Below, piece after piece: positions 15,720 to 23,426 of a DNA stretch of 38,089 bases. Every line of letters begins with the position of its first letter. Within the stretch, counting starts at the first letter, position 1. The stretch is from Daejeonella sp. (GTDB lineage Bacteria; Bacteroidota; Bacteroidia; Sphingobacteriales; Sphingobacteriaceae), in the NCBI RefSeq assembly GCF_030684675.1, contig NZ_JAUXXZ010000067.1, forward strand, positions 1 to 38,089, written 5' to 3'. Below the pieces are notes generated by a model. That model was not told the origin of the DNA. It worked only from the letters and a program-made list of their open reading frames with translations, and did not search any database. The translations under genes and the position numbers were made by a program.

Positions 15720-16262
15720 ATGGAAGATATTAACCCGGAAGTTCAGGATGACAGAATACTTTTACTGCAGTTGCAGGAAGGTAAGAGGACTGCCTTTAAT
15801 ATTTTGTATAATAAGTACTGGGAACAAACCTATTCAAATGCTTACAAACGTTTGAGAGATGAAGATCAGGCGAAGGATATTGTGCAGGAGATTTTTGTGA
15901 GTATTTGGGTGAACAGGCATAGTCCGATAAATAATTTACCTGCATATTTAAGCATATCAGTCCGAAACCAGGTATTCAAACTGGCTGCAAAGAGCAAAAA
16001 CTTAACTCCTTATTTAGAAATATTTGATAATATACCGGCTCATAATGAAAAGGCAGATGCCAATCTTTTATGGCAGGAATTCTACCGCTCTTATGAGCAA
16101 TTACTTTTGACACTGCCTCCCAAAAGGCAGCAAATATTCAGACTTCGTTTTCACGATGATATTCCTACAAAGACTATTGCCAGCCAGATGCGAATTTCCC
16201 GAAAAACTGTTCAGAATCAGTTGGGAAAAGCAATAGAACAATTGCGGGTTTTCTTTTATTAA
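15720..16262 (+). CDS. ECF-type RNA polymerase sigma-70 factor of the FecI/SusC-locus type
   Basis: 180 residues, typical length. Region 2 covers about 15-90 ('AFNILYNKYWEQTYSNAYKR', 'DEDQAKDIVQEIFVSIWVNR', core binding and -10 recognition). Region 4 covers about 120-175 ('LLLTLPPKRQQIFRLRFHDD', then the helix-turn-helix 'TKTIASQMRISRKTVQNQL'). In Bacteroidota such sigma factors are held by a FecR anti-sigma and released when SusC, through its STN domain, senses its ligand. The FecR gene follows on the same strand, but 438 bp away, an unusually long gap filled with hairpins. Expected target: the promoter of the downstream susC. An alternative frame starting at 15577 overlaps it and is not coding. 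Confidence 0.93.
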   Translation: MEDINPEVQDDRILLLQLQEGKRTAFNILYNKYWEQTYSNAYKRLRDEDQAKDIVQEIFVSIWVNRHSPINNLPAYLSISVRNQVFKLAAKSKNLTPYLEIFDNIPAHNEKADANLLWQEFYRSYEQLLLTLPPKRQQIFRLRFHDDIPTKTIASQMRISRKTVQNQLGKAIEQLRVFFY

Positions 16263-16272
16263 GCTTTCTCTT

Positions 16273-16498
16273 GACTTACGAAATCACCTGGGCGTCTGGA
16301 AAGTCGATTTCGTCAGTCACAAAATGCAAAAGCGACTTACGAATTTAAATGCATAACGCCTAAGTAAATTCGTAAGTCACCGGACCCCTCAGACTTACGA
16401 AATCACATAGGCGTTTAGAAAGTAGATTTCGTCAGTCGCATACTAGAAAAGTGACTGACGAATTTAACCGGTATGACGCCTAAGTAAATTCGTAAGTC
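16273..16498. repeat. 119-bp tandem duplication of paired hairpins
   Basis: Two units with a period of exactly 119 bp. Each unit holds hairpin A (stem GACTTACGAAATC with GATTTCGTCAGTC; starts 16273 and 16392) and hairpin B (stem GACTTACGAATTTA with TAAATTCGTAAGTC; starts 16334 and 16453). The loops contain GGCGT or ACGCCTAAG, which are themselves partly complementary between hairpins A and B, so a larger folded structure is possible. A related single hairpin is at 35461-35505. The block begins 10 bases after the sigma factor stop codon. Confidence 0.85.
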
Positions 16499-16511
16499 CC
16501 TCGACCATTTT

Positions 16512-16541
16512 CCTCTGGTCGGTGTTCTCACCGTACCATAA
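16512..16541 (+). repeat. 30-bp dispersed repeat, copy 1 (GGTCGGTG hairpin)
   Basis: A 30-bp sequence whose core folds as GGTCGGTG-TTCT-CACCGTACC with one bulged base. Its exact reverse complement occurs at 35585-35614. It lies between the 119-bp duplication and the FecR gene. Confidence 0.85.
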
Positions 16542-16594
16542 TATCAATTCAGAATATATTCCTTCTTGTTGGTATTTCCATCTTCGAATTACAT

Positions 16595-16614
16595 GGTCGG
16601 TGATAACACCGACC
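16595..16614. repeat. Perfect 8-bp-stem hairpin GGTCGGTG/CACCGACC
   Basis: GGTCGGTG, loop ATAA, CACCGACC. It is the same hairpin type as at 16512-16541 and 35585-35614, with a repaired stem and a different loop, so it is a second member of the family within one intergenic region. Confidence 0.75.
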
Positions 16615-16643
16615 ACTGGGATTTTAAAAATATTTTAATCTGT

Positions 16644-16660
16644 AATGGGACATTCCCATT
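16644..16660. promoter_or_regulatory. Small palindrome upstream of fecR-like gene
   Basis: AATGGGA-CAT-TCCCATT forms a perfect 7-bp dyad 41 bases before the ATG at 16701. It might be a protein-binding site or a hairpin in the leader. No promoter consensus was found near it, so the function is open. Confidence 0.35.
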
Positions 16661-16700
16661 CAATCTGGTCTATAATGTAAGGTAAGTATGATTTTGCTAG

Positions 16701-17687
16701 ATGGACAAGAAATATTTTTCTGAATTATTAAACAAATACTTGAAGCATGAAGCCTCGGAAGAAGAGTGTGATCTGCTGATAAAGCATTATAATCTGTTTG
16801 AATCAGAGCCTGATATTTTTGATAATATGTCTCAGAATCAGAAAGCTGATATCAGGAATGAAATTGAAAACAAAATTTGGGATGAGATCCTTGATGATGA
16901 AATTAGTCCGAAAAACGTTTCTTCTTCAAACCATCGGATGTGGATCAATTTTATATCTTTTGCAGCAGTATTGTTGATTATATTAAGTACAGGATTTTAT
17001 TTTTTCAGGAATGAACCTGTTAAGCAAACGAATGTCATTTCCAGACAGATAGATATAAAAGAGAACAGGTTGATACAGTTGCCGGATGGAAGTAACGTTA
17101 TTTTGCGACCGGGTGCTAAATTGAATTATCCTTCTTCCTTCGATGGCCTTGCACTAAGAGAGGTTTATTTGGATGGGCAGGCTTATTTTGACATTAAGCA
17201 CAATTCCCTGAAACAATTTATTATTCACACAGGTAAATTGAAAACCATAGTTCTTGGGACTGCATTTGAAATTAATGCATGGTCTGATGATTCCAGCATT
17301 CAGGTAACAGTTAGCCGGGGCAAGGTAAGGGTTGAAGATCAAAATAACAGAACGATAGGAATTATCACACCAAATCAACAGATTACTTATGATAAAACCA
17401 GTAAAAACGTTGTTCAAAAGGTGGTAAATGCTCCTGAGTATATGGAATGGAAAGAACAGGATTTGTTATTGAGTGATGTAACGGTTGCTGAAGCCGCCAT
17501 GCTTTTGGAGAGTCGCTATAAGGTTGAGATAATAATTTCAGACGATAGTATCAGATCGAAGCGCTTTACAACTATTGTCAGGAAAGGTGAAACTCTTGAT
17601 CAGATTTTAAAAAGTATGTCCGAGTTTAATGATGCTGTTTATCAATATGATGTTGGTAAAGCAGTAATTACGCTGGATTCAAAATAG
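16701..17687 (+). CDS. FecR-family anti-sigma factor
   Basis: 328 residues in the usual three parts. Residues 1-70 are the cytoplasmic sigma-binding helices ('YFSELLNKYLKHEASEEECDLL'). Residues 81-102 are a single membrane segment. Residues 115-215 are the periplasmic FecR domain ('IQLPDGSNVILRPGAKLNYP', 'REVYLDGQAYFDI', 'LGTAFEINAW'), and residues about 255-326 the C-terminal DUF4974-type domain ('DVTVAEAAMLLESRYKVEI', 'TTIVRKGETLDQILKSM'). It should hold the ECF sigma factor and release it when the SusC STN domain signals. It lies between sigma and susC, as is standard, but is preceded by a 438-bp hairpin-rich gap. Confidence 0.95.
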   Translation: MDKKYFSELLNKYLKHEASEEECDLLIKHYNLFESEPDIFDNMSQNQKADIRNEIENKIWDEILDDEISPKNVSSSNHRMWINFISFAAVLLIILSTGFYFFRNEPVKQTNVISRQIDIKENRLIQLPDGSNVILRPGAKLNYPSSFDGLALREVYLDGQAYFDIKHNSLKQFIIHTGKLKTIVLGTAFEINAWSDDSSIQVTVSRGKVRVEDQNNRTIGIITPNQQITYDKTSKNVVQKVVNAPEYMEWKEQDLLLSDVTVAEAAMLLESRYKVEIIISDDSIRSKRFTTIVRKGETLDQILKSMSEFNDAVYQYDVGKAVITLDSK

Positions 17688-17771
17688 AGAATTTATTAAA
17701 AGCTATTTTATTAATTTTTTTAAAAAAATAAAAGCAACTCAATATGAATTTCGACCTCGCACCATAAAAAA

Positions 17772-17808
17772 CCCTCTGAAATCCTGTTTGAACAGTTTAT
17801 TCAGAGGG
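17772..17808 (-). terminator. Terminator-like hairpin oriented towards the minus strand
   Basis: CCCTCTGAA pairs with TTCAGAGGG (9 bp), and the loop holds a second small stem (CTGTT/AACAG). Read on the minus strand, the stem is followed directly by TTTTTT, the form of a Rho-independent terminator; on the plus strand it is followed by ATAATTG, which is not. No minus-strand gene needs it here. It lies 99 bases before the susC start codon and could end an antisense RNA of the susC leader. Confidence 0.55.
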
Positions 17809-17833
17809 ATAATTGTTGTCCGACTGCCATCGT

Positions 17834-17847
17834 ACATCAATTGATGT
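17834..17847. promoter_or_regulatory. Perfect 14-bp palindrome upstream of susC
   Basis: ACATCAATTGATGT is its own reverse complement. It lies 60 bases upstream of the susC start codon, between the reverse-facing hairpin and the gene. It might be an operator for a dimeric regulator or chance; no second copy was noticed. Confidence 0.3.
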
Positions 17848-17907
17848 TTTAAATTCTGTCTTCTAAAATTAGAAGCTATTTCGATAAATTTAAACCGATG
17901 TAAAATT

Positions 17908-20900
17908 ATGAATATTTTTACACTTCTTGCTGAAAATCAGCAAAAACCGCATTTTGCCTATTATTTAAGGCAACTTTTTGACAAATTATTATTGATAATT
18001 ATGCAACTCAGATTAGCATTTTTTATTGTTTTAACAACCTCAATTCAGCTTTTCTCGGCTCCACCGGTAAAGAGTCAGGCAATTGATAAGGTTGAAATAA
18101 AGTTTGAGCTTAAAAACGAGTCTTTAGTGAAGGCTTTTCAAAAAATTGAGAAGCAAAGTCAATTTCAATTCATGTATCGCTATGCCGATGTAAAGGATAT
18201 TAACAAGTTGGAGTTGTTCGCAGAAAAAATGTCTGTCGCTGATATCTTGAAAGAATTGTTATCAAATACTTCACTTGATTTTAAACAGGTAGATAACAGG
18301 ATCATGATTGTCAATAATCAAAAGGGTGGGAATGATGCAAATACTGTCAAATTAAATGATAATGTAGCTTCCAACTTACTCGATATAGTCGTCAAAGGCC
18401 AGGTAAAAGACGATAAGGGTGAAACTCTCCCGGGGGTGAGTGTTATGGTAAAGGGTAGTGCAAATGGTACTTCAACAGACATTGACGGTAACTATTCAAT
18501 TAATGTTCCTGATAATGCGACTTTAGTTTTTACCTATATTGGTTATGTTACTCAGGAGGTTGTAGTTAACAACAGAAGTATGATTAGTGTTACGTTAGTG
18601 ACTTCTGCAACTTCATTAAGTGAAGTCGTTGTTACTGCATTGGGAATAGAAAGGGAAGCAAAGTCACTTACTTATGCTACACAGGGTGTAAGTGCCAAAG
18701 AACTTTCCGAGACCCGCAGTTTAAATGTGGTCAATTCATTACAGGGCAAGGTTGCCGGTATGACTATTGAATCGGCAGGAACTGGTCTGGGTAGTCCATC
18801 CCGGGTAATATTGAGGGGAAATCGTTCTCTTACCGGTGGTAGCGGACCATTATATGTGATTGATGGGGTACAAATGAGCACTGCCATCTCGAATATCAGT
18901 CCTGATAATATTGAGTCAATCAACGTATTAAAAGGTCCGAATGCAGCTGCATTATATGGAAGTGCTGCACAGAACGGAGCTATTATTATCGAAACAAAGA
19001 AAGGTAAAGCTGGATTTGTTCAGGTTAGTTTAAATGAAACCTTTATTGCGGGTTCACCTATTCATTATCTGGAACCACAAAATGAGTATGGACAAGGAGT
19101 TTCAGGAATATATAATGCTACCGCTGAAGAATCCTGGGGTCCTAAAATGACTGGTCAGATGGTTAATCATTGGTCGAACGCCCCTGGTAAGGCGGGAACA
19201 CAATATGCCTTTCTTCCACAACCCAACAATTTTAGGGATATCTTTAATACCTCCCAATATGTAACTCATAATTTTAATGCTTCGGTAGGTTCTCAAAACA
19301 CACAGTCTGCATTTTCATATACACGTGAGGAAGCTAAAGGTTTGGTTGATAACAATGAATTGCGCAGACATAATGCTTCGGTAAGAGTAACCAGTCAGTT
19401 AAGAAAATGGCTTACCCTAGATACTAAATTGAACTATATCCGCAATGAAATAGATAATCAGAGTGGGACAGGTGATAATGCTGCCAACAACCCTTATATG
19501 AATATCTATCGACTTCCAAGGAATATTGCATTCGAAGATTTGCGACAGTTTGAATACACTGATCCCTTAACCGGTAAAAACAAACAAAATTTTTGGTCTC
19601 CGGGTTCAACTATTGGAAGAAACCCATATTGGATTTTGAATAGAGTTTTAAATTATCAAACTTCGGACCGCTTACTTGCGATGGGTTCATTTACCATCAA
19701 TTTCACAGATAAGCTTAAAGTAATGGCACGTACTTCATTTGATGGGGGTTCTAATACTTTAGAACGTAAAGCATGGGAAGATTCTTATGGTGGAGGACAG
19801 GATAATTTTGGTAGTTATAGTGGATCTATTGGTGGACCTGGGGGAGTTTGGAATAGTGATGCAATCATTTCTTACAATGATCAAATAACAAAAAACATAA
19901 ATGTTTCGGGTTTAGTTGGAGCTAATCTAAGAAAGCAGGATGGTTCTGGAAGCATTGCAACCAGTACACAGGCGGGTTTAACCATTCCAAATTTCTTTTC
20001 CCTTGCAAATACTTCATTGGTAGCCGGCTCATTTACCCCAAGTACCAGGATGGAGTCGCAATCTTTGTATTTTTCGGGAAATTTTGGTTGGAAAAATGTA
20101 CTTTATCTGGATATTACCGGTCGTAACGATTGGAGTTCAACGCTACCGGCTGATAGCCGTTCCTATTTTTATCCATCAGTTGGTTTGTCGGCAATTCTTT
20201 CAGATATAATCCCATCCCTTCCTTCAGCTTTGACTTACGCTAAAGTAAGAGCATCCTGGGCTAAAGTTGGAAATAGTGCAGATCCTTATCAGTTAAGCCG
20301 TTCGGCTTTATTTAATGGTAACGGGGGAAATAATGGCTTTATAACTTTGGGTAGTGTTTTACCAAATACGGAACTTAGACCTGAAACTACTGAGGGCTAT
20401 GAGCTTGGATTGGATTTACGCTTTTTTCAGGGTCGATTGGGTTTAGATCTAACAGCCTATAAAACCAATACTTATGATCAACTCTTCACCATTTCATTAC
20501 CTTCAGGTTCAGGTGCTGCTTCATTCTTTACGAACGGTGGCGACGTTCAGAACACTGGTTTTGAAGCAATTATTTCGGCAACTCCTGTTCAAACAAAACG
20601 TGGATTTACCTGGGATTTAAGCACAAACTTTGCTACCAATAGAAACTGGGTCAACAAAATCTCTGATGACCGCCCGAGAATTATTGTAGGTGGTGATTCT
20701 TATTTATATGACTTTGTTGTAGAACAAGGTAAAGAGTTTGGTGATATTTATACCCGTGGCTGGCAAAGAGATGCCCAGGGTAGGGTAATAGTTGGAGCAA
20801 ATGGGATACCATTATTTACACCAGGCAGAACCGTGAAGTCAGCTAATTTTAATCCGGATTGGATGGGAGCTATTTCAAATACGTTTTCATACAAAAACCT

Positions 20901-21405
20901 GAGCTTTAGTTTCTTAATTGAACACCGTCAGGGTGGTTCAGTAGTTTCTTCAACTGATGCTCTCTTATTTGGAGAGGGTATCACTGCAGAAACCTTACCA
21001 GGTAGGGAAGGTGGTTTGATCTTTGGACAAAATCTTTTCGGACATGAAACAGCTGTTAAGGCTGATGGAACACCAAATACTACTGCCATTACTTCAGAAG
21101 CATTCTGGAAAACCGTTGGTGGTAGAAATACTCCAATCGGTGAAGCTTTTGTGGTAGATGCTACAAATACAAGGATGAGAGAAGCCTCAATCGGTTTTAC
21201 TTTACCTAAATCGGCTCTGGCTAAATTGCCTTTTGTGTCCAATGCTAAACTTTCATTGGTAGGAAGGAATTTATTTTTCTTGTATAAAAAGGGCAATTGG
21301 GATCCTGAGATTCTTTCATCTACAAATACTTCGGCTGCGGGTGGCCAATCCTATCTACCCCCAACAGAAAGAACTTTTGGTCTCAACCTTAAGTTAGATT
21401 TTTAA
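17908..21405 (+). CDS. SusC-family TonB-dependent outer-membrane transporter with STN domain
   Basis: 1165 residues. The start at 17908 gives a 31-residue extension before a second ATG at 18001 that begins a conventional signal peptide (MQLRLAFFIVL, cleaved near KSQA); the extended form is common in this group and is kept here. Domains: STN about 65-135 ('FELKNESLVKAFQKIEKQSQ'), which talks to FecR; carboxypeptidase-regulatory-like 163-232 ('VKGQVKDDKGETLPGVSV', 'DIDGNYSI'); plug about 240-360 ('LSEVVVTALG', 'VNSLQGKVAGM', 'GSGPLYVIDGVQM', 'NVLKGPNAAALYGSAAQNGAIIIETKKG'); then the barrel, closing in 'LNLKLDF' with terminal Phe. It imports oligosaccharides with the SusD lipoprotein 46 bp downstream. 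Expression is expected to depend on the upstream sigma/FecR pair. Confidence 0.96.
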   Translation: MNIFTLLAENQQKPHFAYYLRQLFDKLLLIIMQLRLAFFIVLTTSIQLFSAPPVKSQAIDKVEIKFELKNESLVKAFQKIEKQSQFQFMYRYADVKDINKLELFAEKMSVADILKELLSNTSLDFKQVDNRIMIVNNQKGGNDANTVKLNDNVASNLLDIVVKGQVKDDKGETLPGVSVMVKGSANGTSTDIDGNYSINVPDNATLVFTYIGYVTQEVVVNNRSMISVTLVTSATSLSEVVVTALGIEREAKSLTYATQGVSAKELSETRSLNVVNSLQGKVAGMTIESAGTGLGSPSRVILRGNRSLTGGSGPLYVIDGVQMSTAISNISPDNIESINVLKGPNAAALYGSAAQNGAIIIETKKGKAGFVQVSLNETFIAGSPIHYLEPQNEYGQGVSGIYNATAEESWGPKMTGQMVNHWSNAPGKAGTQYAFLPQPNNFRDIFNTSQYVTHNFNASVGSQNTQSAFSYTREEAKGLVDNNELRRHNASVRVTSQLRKWLTLDTKLNYIRNEIDNQSGTGDNAANNPYMNIYRLPRNIAFEDLRQFEYTDPLTGKNKQNFWSPGSTIGRNPYWILNRVLNYQTSDRLLAMGSFTINFTDKLKVMARTSFDGGSNTLERKAWEDSYGGGQDNFGSYSGSIGGPGGVWNSDAIISYNDQITKNINVSGLVGANLRKQDGSGSIATSTQAGLTIPNFFSLANTSLVAGSFTPSTRMESQSLYFSGNFGWKNVLYLDITGRNDWSSTLPADSRSYFYPSVGLSAILSDIIPSLPSALTYAKVRASWAKVGNSADPYQLSRSALFNGNGGNNGFITLGSVLPNTELRPETTEGYELGLDLRFFQGRLGLDLTAYKTNTYDQLFTISLPSGSGAASFFTNGGDVQNTGFEAIISATPVQTKRGFTWDLSTNFATNRNWVNKISDDRPRIIVGGDSYLYDFVVEQGKEFGDIYTRGWQRDAQGRVIVGANGIPLFTPGRTVKSANFNPDWMGAISNTFSYKNLSFSFLIEHRQGGSVVSSTDALLFGEGITAETLPGREGGLIFGQNLFGHETAVKADGTPNTTAITSEAFWKTVGGRNTPIGEAFVVDATNTRMREASIGFTLPKSALAKLPFVSNAKLSLVGRNLFFLYKKGNWDPEILSSTNTSAAGGQSYLPPTERTFGLNLKLDF

Positions 21406-21451
21406 AAGGTTTGATAATTAGGTAAATTAATTAATCTAAAAAGGTTATATC

Positions 21452-23107
21452 ATGAAAATAAAATATTTTATAAAAAAGAGTATAGTCTTAATGACAGTAC
21501 TTATTATCAGTTCGGTGTCCTGTACTGATAATTTCGATGAACTGAATGTTAAAAGAGGAGAATTGACTACCGATCAAATGGATGGAAGCATGCTTGGTTT
21601 TGCATTTGCTGAAGCCCAACACTGGGGAATGAGATGCTGGTATCAGGGTAATAACCTTTTTGCAGGTGAATATTCACAGTTCCAGGCAACAATTCATCCG
21701 AATTTCACTTCTTCTAATTACAATGGCCCCGGTAGTTGGACTAATTTAATGATGGAAGGTTTTTATTCAAATACTGCTTTTGGAGCTGCAGCAAATCAGT
21801 TGGACTTTGTATTAAAGTATACTGAAAAAAACAATCTGAAGCCTGAAAATGCCCTGGCTAAAATATGGAAAGTGATGTTGTATCACAGACAAACAGATTA
21901 TTGGGGGCCGATTATTTATTCCAATTTTGGTAATGGTAAAACAAGTGTTGCTTTTGATTCTCAGAAGGATATTTATTTTGACTTCTTCAAAATTCTGGAT
22001 GAAGCAGCTGCAGATTTACGTGCTATCAATGCTACAAGCCCATCAACAAAGATTTATGGCACCCATGATCTTGTTTATGGCGGGAATATTCTGAAGAATT
22101 TAAAATTGCTTAACTCTTTGAGACTTAGACTTGCAATGCGTATTGCCTATGTTGAACCTGCGAAAGCAAAGCAAGAGGCTGAAAAGGCCGCCGCCGCACC
22201 AGAAGGTTTTATAGCTAATAATGCAGATAATGCGCTTTCAAAAGTTAATTTGAACTTTGTTAATAAGTTAAGTACAATCACCTATATCAGCGAATTTGTA
22301 CTGACATCCACACTGGCTAGTTTAATGAATGGTTATGAGGATCCAAGAATTGCTGAATATTCGCAGCCTTGCTGTGGTAGATTAACTCCAGGGAATGCGG
22401 TATATGGAGGATTAGTTGGATTTAGGAATGGTTATCCGGCAAGCCAGAGAGGTAAGGAAAAAGACCTGGAATACTCTTATGTGGGCAAAAAATGGTTGCC
22501 AATTAATAATGGGGGTGCAAATGAGTATGATCCAATTATGGAAGCTGCAGAGGTATTTTTTCTTCGTGCGGAAGGTGCTTTAAGAGGCTGGAATATGGGC
22601 GGAACTGCTCAGGACTTTTATAATGAAGGTATTAAAGCATCTATAAAATTCAGGGTAAATGCTCCGGATGCAGTAGTTAACAGCTACGTAATCAGTACTA
22701 AATTACCAGCAAAACCTTTAGACAGATTTGGAAAACCGGATAAAAGAAATAGTCCTCCTGTAACTGACATTCCTGTATTATATGATAATGCTGGTAGTTT
22801 TGAAAGACGTTTAGAGCAAATTATTACTCAGAAGTGGCTGGCTTTATTTCCTATGAATGATACAGAAGCCTGGGCTGAACGTCGTAGAACTGGTTATCCA
22901 AGAGGTTATGCAATTATTGAGTCGGCGAATCCGGATCTTACAAGAACCCAATTAGCGAGAAGACTGATTTATCCACCAAATTCATACTCAACTAATGGTG
23001 CAGCAACCACAGCCGCTTTGGCACTTTTAGGTGGAAAAGATAGTTATGCTACCAGACTATGGTGGGATGCTAAACCTTTGGCTGCTTTCCCAACTCCTAC
23101 TGATTGA
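21452..23107 (+). CDS. SusD/RagB-like nutrient-binding outer-membrane lipoprotein
   Basis: 551 residues. Lipoprotein signal with C24 (IISSVSC), followed by 'DNFDELNVKRGEL', the typical start of the SusD-like_2 branch. Later segments ('VMLYHRQTDYWGPIIYSNFG', 'KLLNSLRLRLAMRIAYV', 'VFFLRAEGALRGWNMGGTAQDFYNEGIKASI', 'ITQKWLALFPMNDTEAWAERRRTGYPR') match the TPR-like helical scaffold and C-terminal region of that family. It caps the SusC channel and binds glycan at the surface. It is the last gene before a strong terminator, so susC and susD form their own transcriptional unit or the end of a sigma-fecR-susCD unit. Confidence 0.93.
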   Translation: MKIKYFIKKSIVLMTVLIISSVSCTDNFDELNVKRGELTTDQMDGSMLGFAFAEAQHWGMRCWYQGNNLFAGEYSQFQATIHPNFTSSNYNGPGSWTNLMMEGFYSNTAFGAAANQLDFVLKYTEKNNLKPENALAKIWKVMLYHRQTDYWGPIIYSNFGNGKTSVAFDSQKDIYFDFFKILDEAAADLRAINATSPSTKIYGTHDLVYGGNILKNLKLLNSLRLRLAMRIAYVEPAKAKQEAEKAAAAPEGFIANNADNALSKVNLNFVNKLSTITYISEFVLTSTLASLMNGYEDPRIAEYSQPCCGRLTPGNAVYGGLVGFRNGYPASQRGKEKDLEYSYVGKKWLPINNGGANEYDPIMEAAEVFFLRAEGALRGWNMGGTAQDFYNEGIKASIKFRVNAPDAVVNSYVISTKLPAKPLDRFGKPDKRNSPPVTDIPVLYDNAGSFERRLEQIITQKWLALFPMNDTEAWAERRRTGYPRGYAIIESANPDLTRTQLARRLIYPPNSYSTNGAATTAALALLGGKDSYATRLWWDAKPLAAFPTPTD

Positions 23108-23114
23108 TGTTTTT

Positions 23115-23160
23115 AATAGCAGTTATTGATTTTAATAATCAATAACTGCTATTTTATTTT
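23115..23160 (+). terminator. Strong Rho-independent terminator after susD
   Basis: A perfect 17-bp stem (AATAGCAGTTATTGATT with its complement) around a TTAAT loop spans 23115-23153 and is followed by TTATTTTTATTT. It begins 8 bases after the susD stop codon. It closes the regulatory/transport block and separates it from the enzymes downstream. Confidence 0.9.
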
Positions 23161-23426
23161 TATTTAAAGCTTTATTAAAATTTCTTTCATAGAAAAATTA
23201 TTTCTTTCACAGTATATTTTCTGTATCTGTAATTAAATGTGGATGTAGAAACGTCTTGTATTTTACAGATTCAAACCCTTTGACGATTTAATCGATCCTG
23301 AAATTTAAAGACAGAATGCCTGATTAAGAGCTTAAAAGGCTCGAATTGAATTCCCGGCTGTTTATTATGTTGTATGAGCTTCCCTGTTAATTTTCATTTA
23401 TCAAACTCTATATAATTTGATTGCTT
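23161..23426. other. AT-rich leader region before the second enzyme block
   Basis: About 270 bp with no ORF and no strong hairpin. It must contain a promoter because a terminator precedes it. TATAATTTG near 23411 is one base longer than the TAnnTTTG consensus and lies very close to the ATG, so it was not accepted as the promoter. Confidence 0.4.

Noticed and set aside
15577-15855. 92-residue plus-strand frame before the sigma factor
   Set aside because: It overlaps the sigma factor in another frame and its N-terminal half is AT-driven with no recognisable domain.
23421-23426. TTG start for the transglutaminase-like gene
   Set aside because: The ATG two codons later gives a normal signal peptide, and TTG starts are rare in this group.
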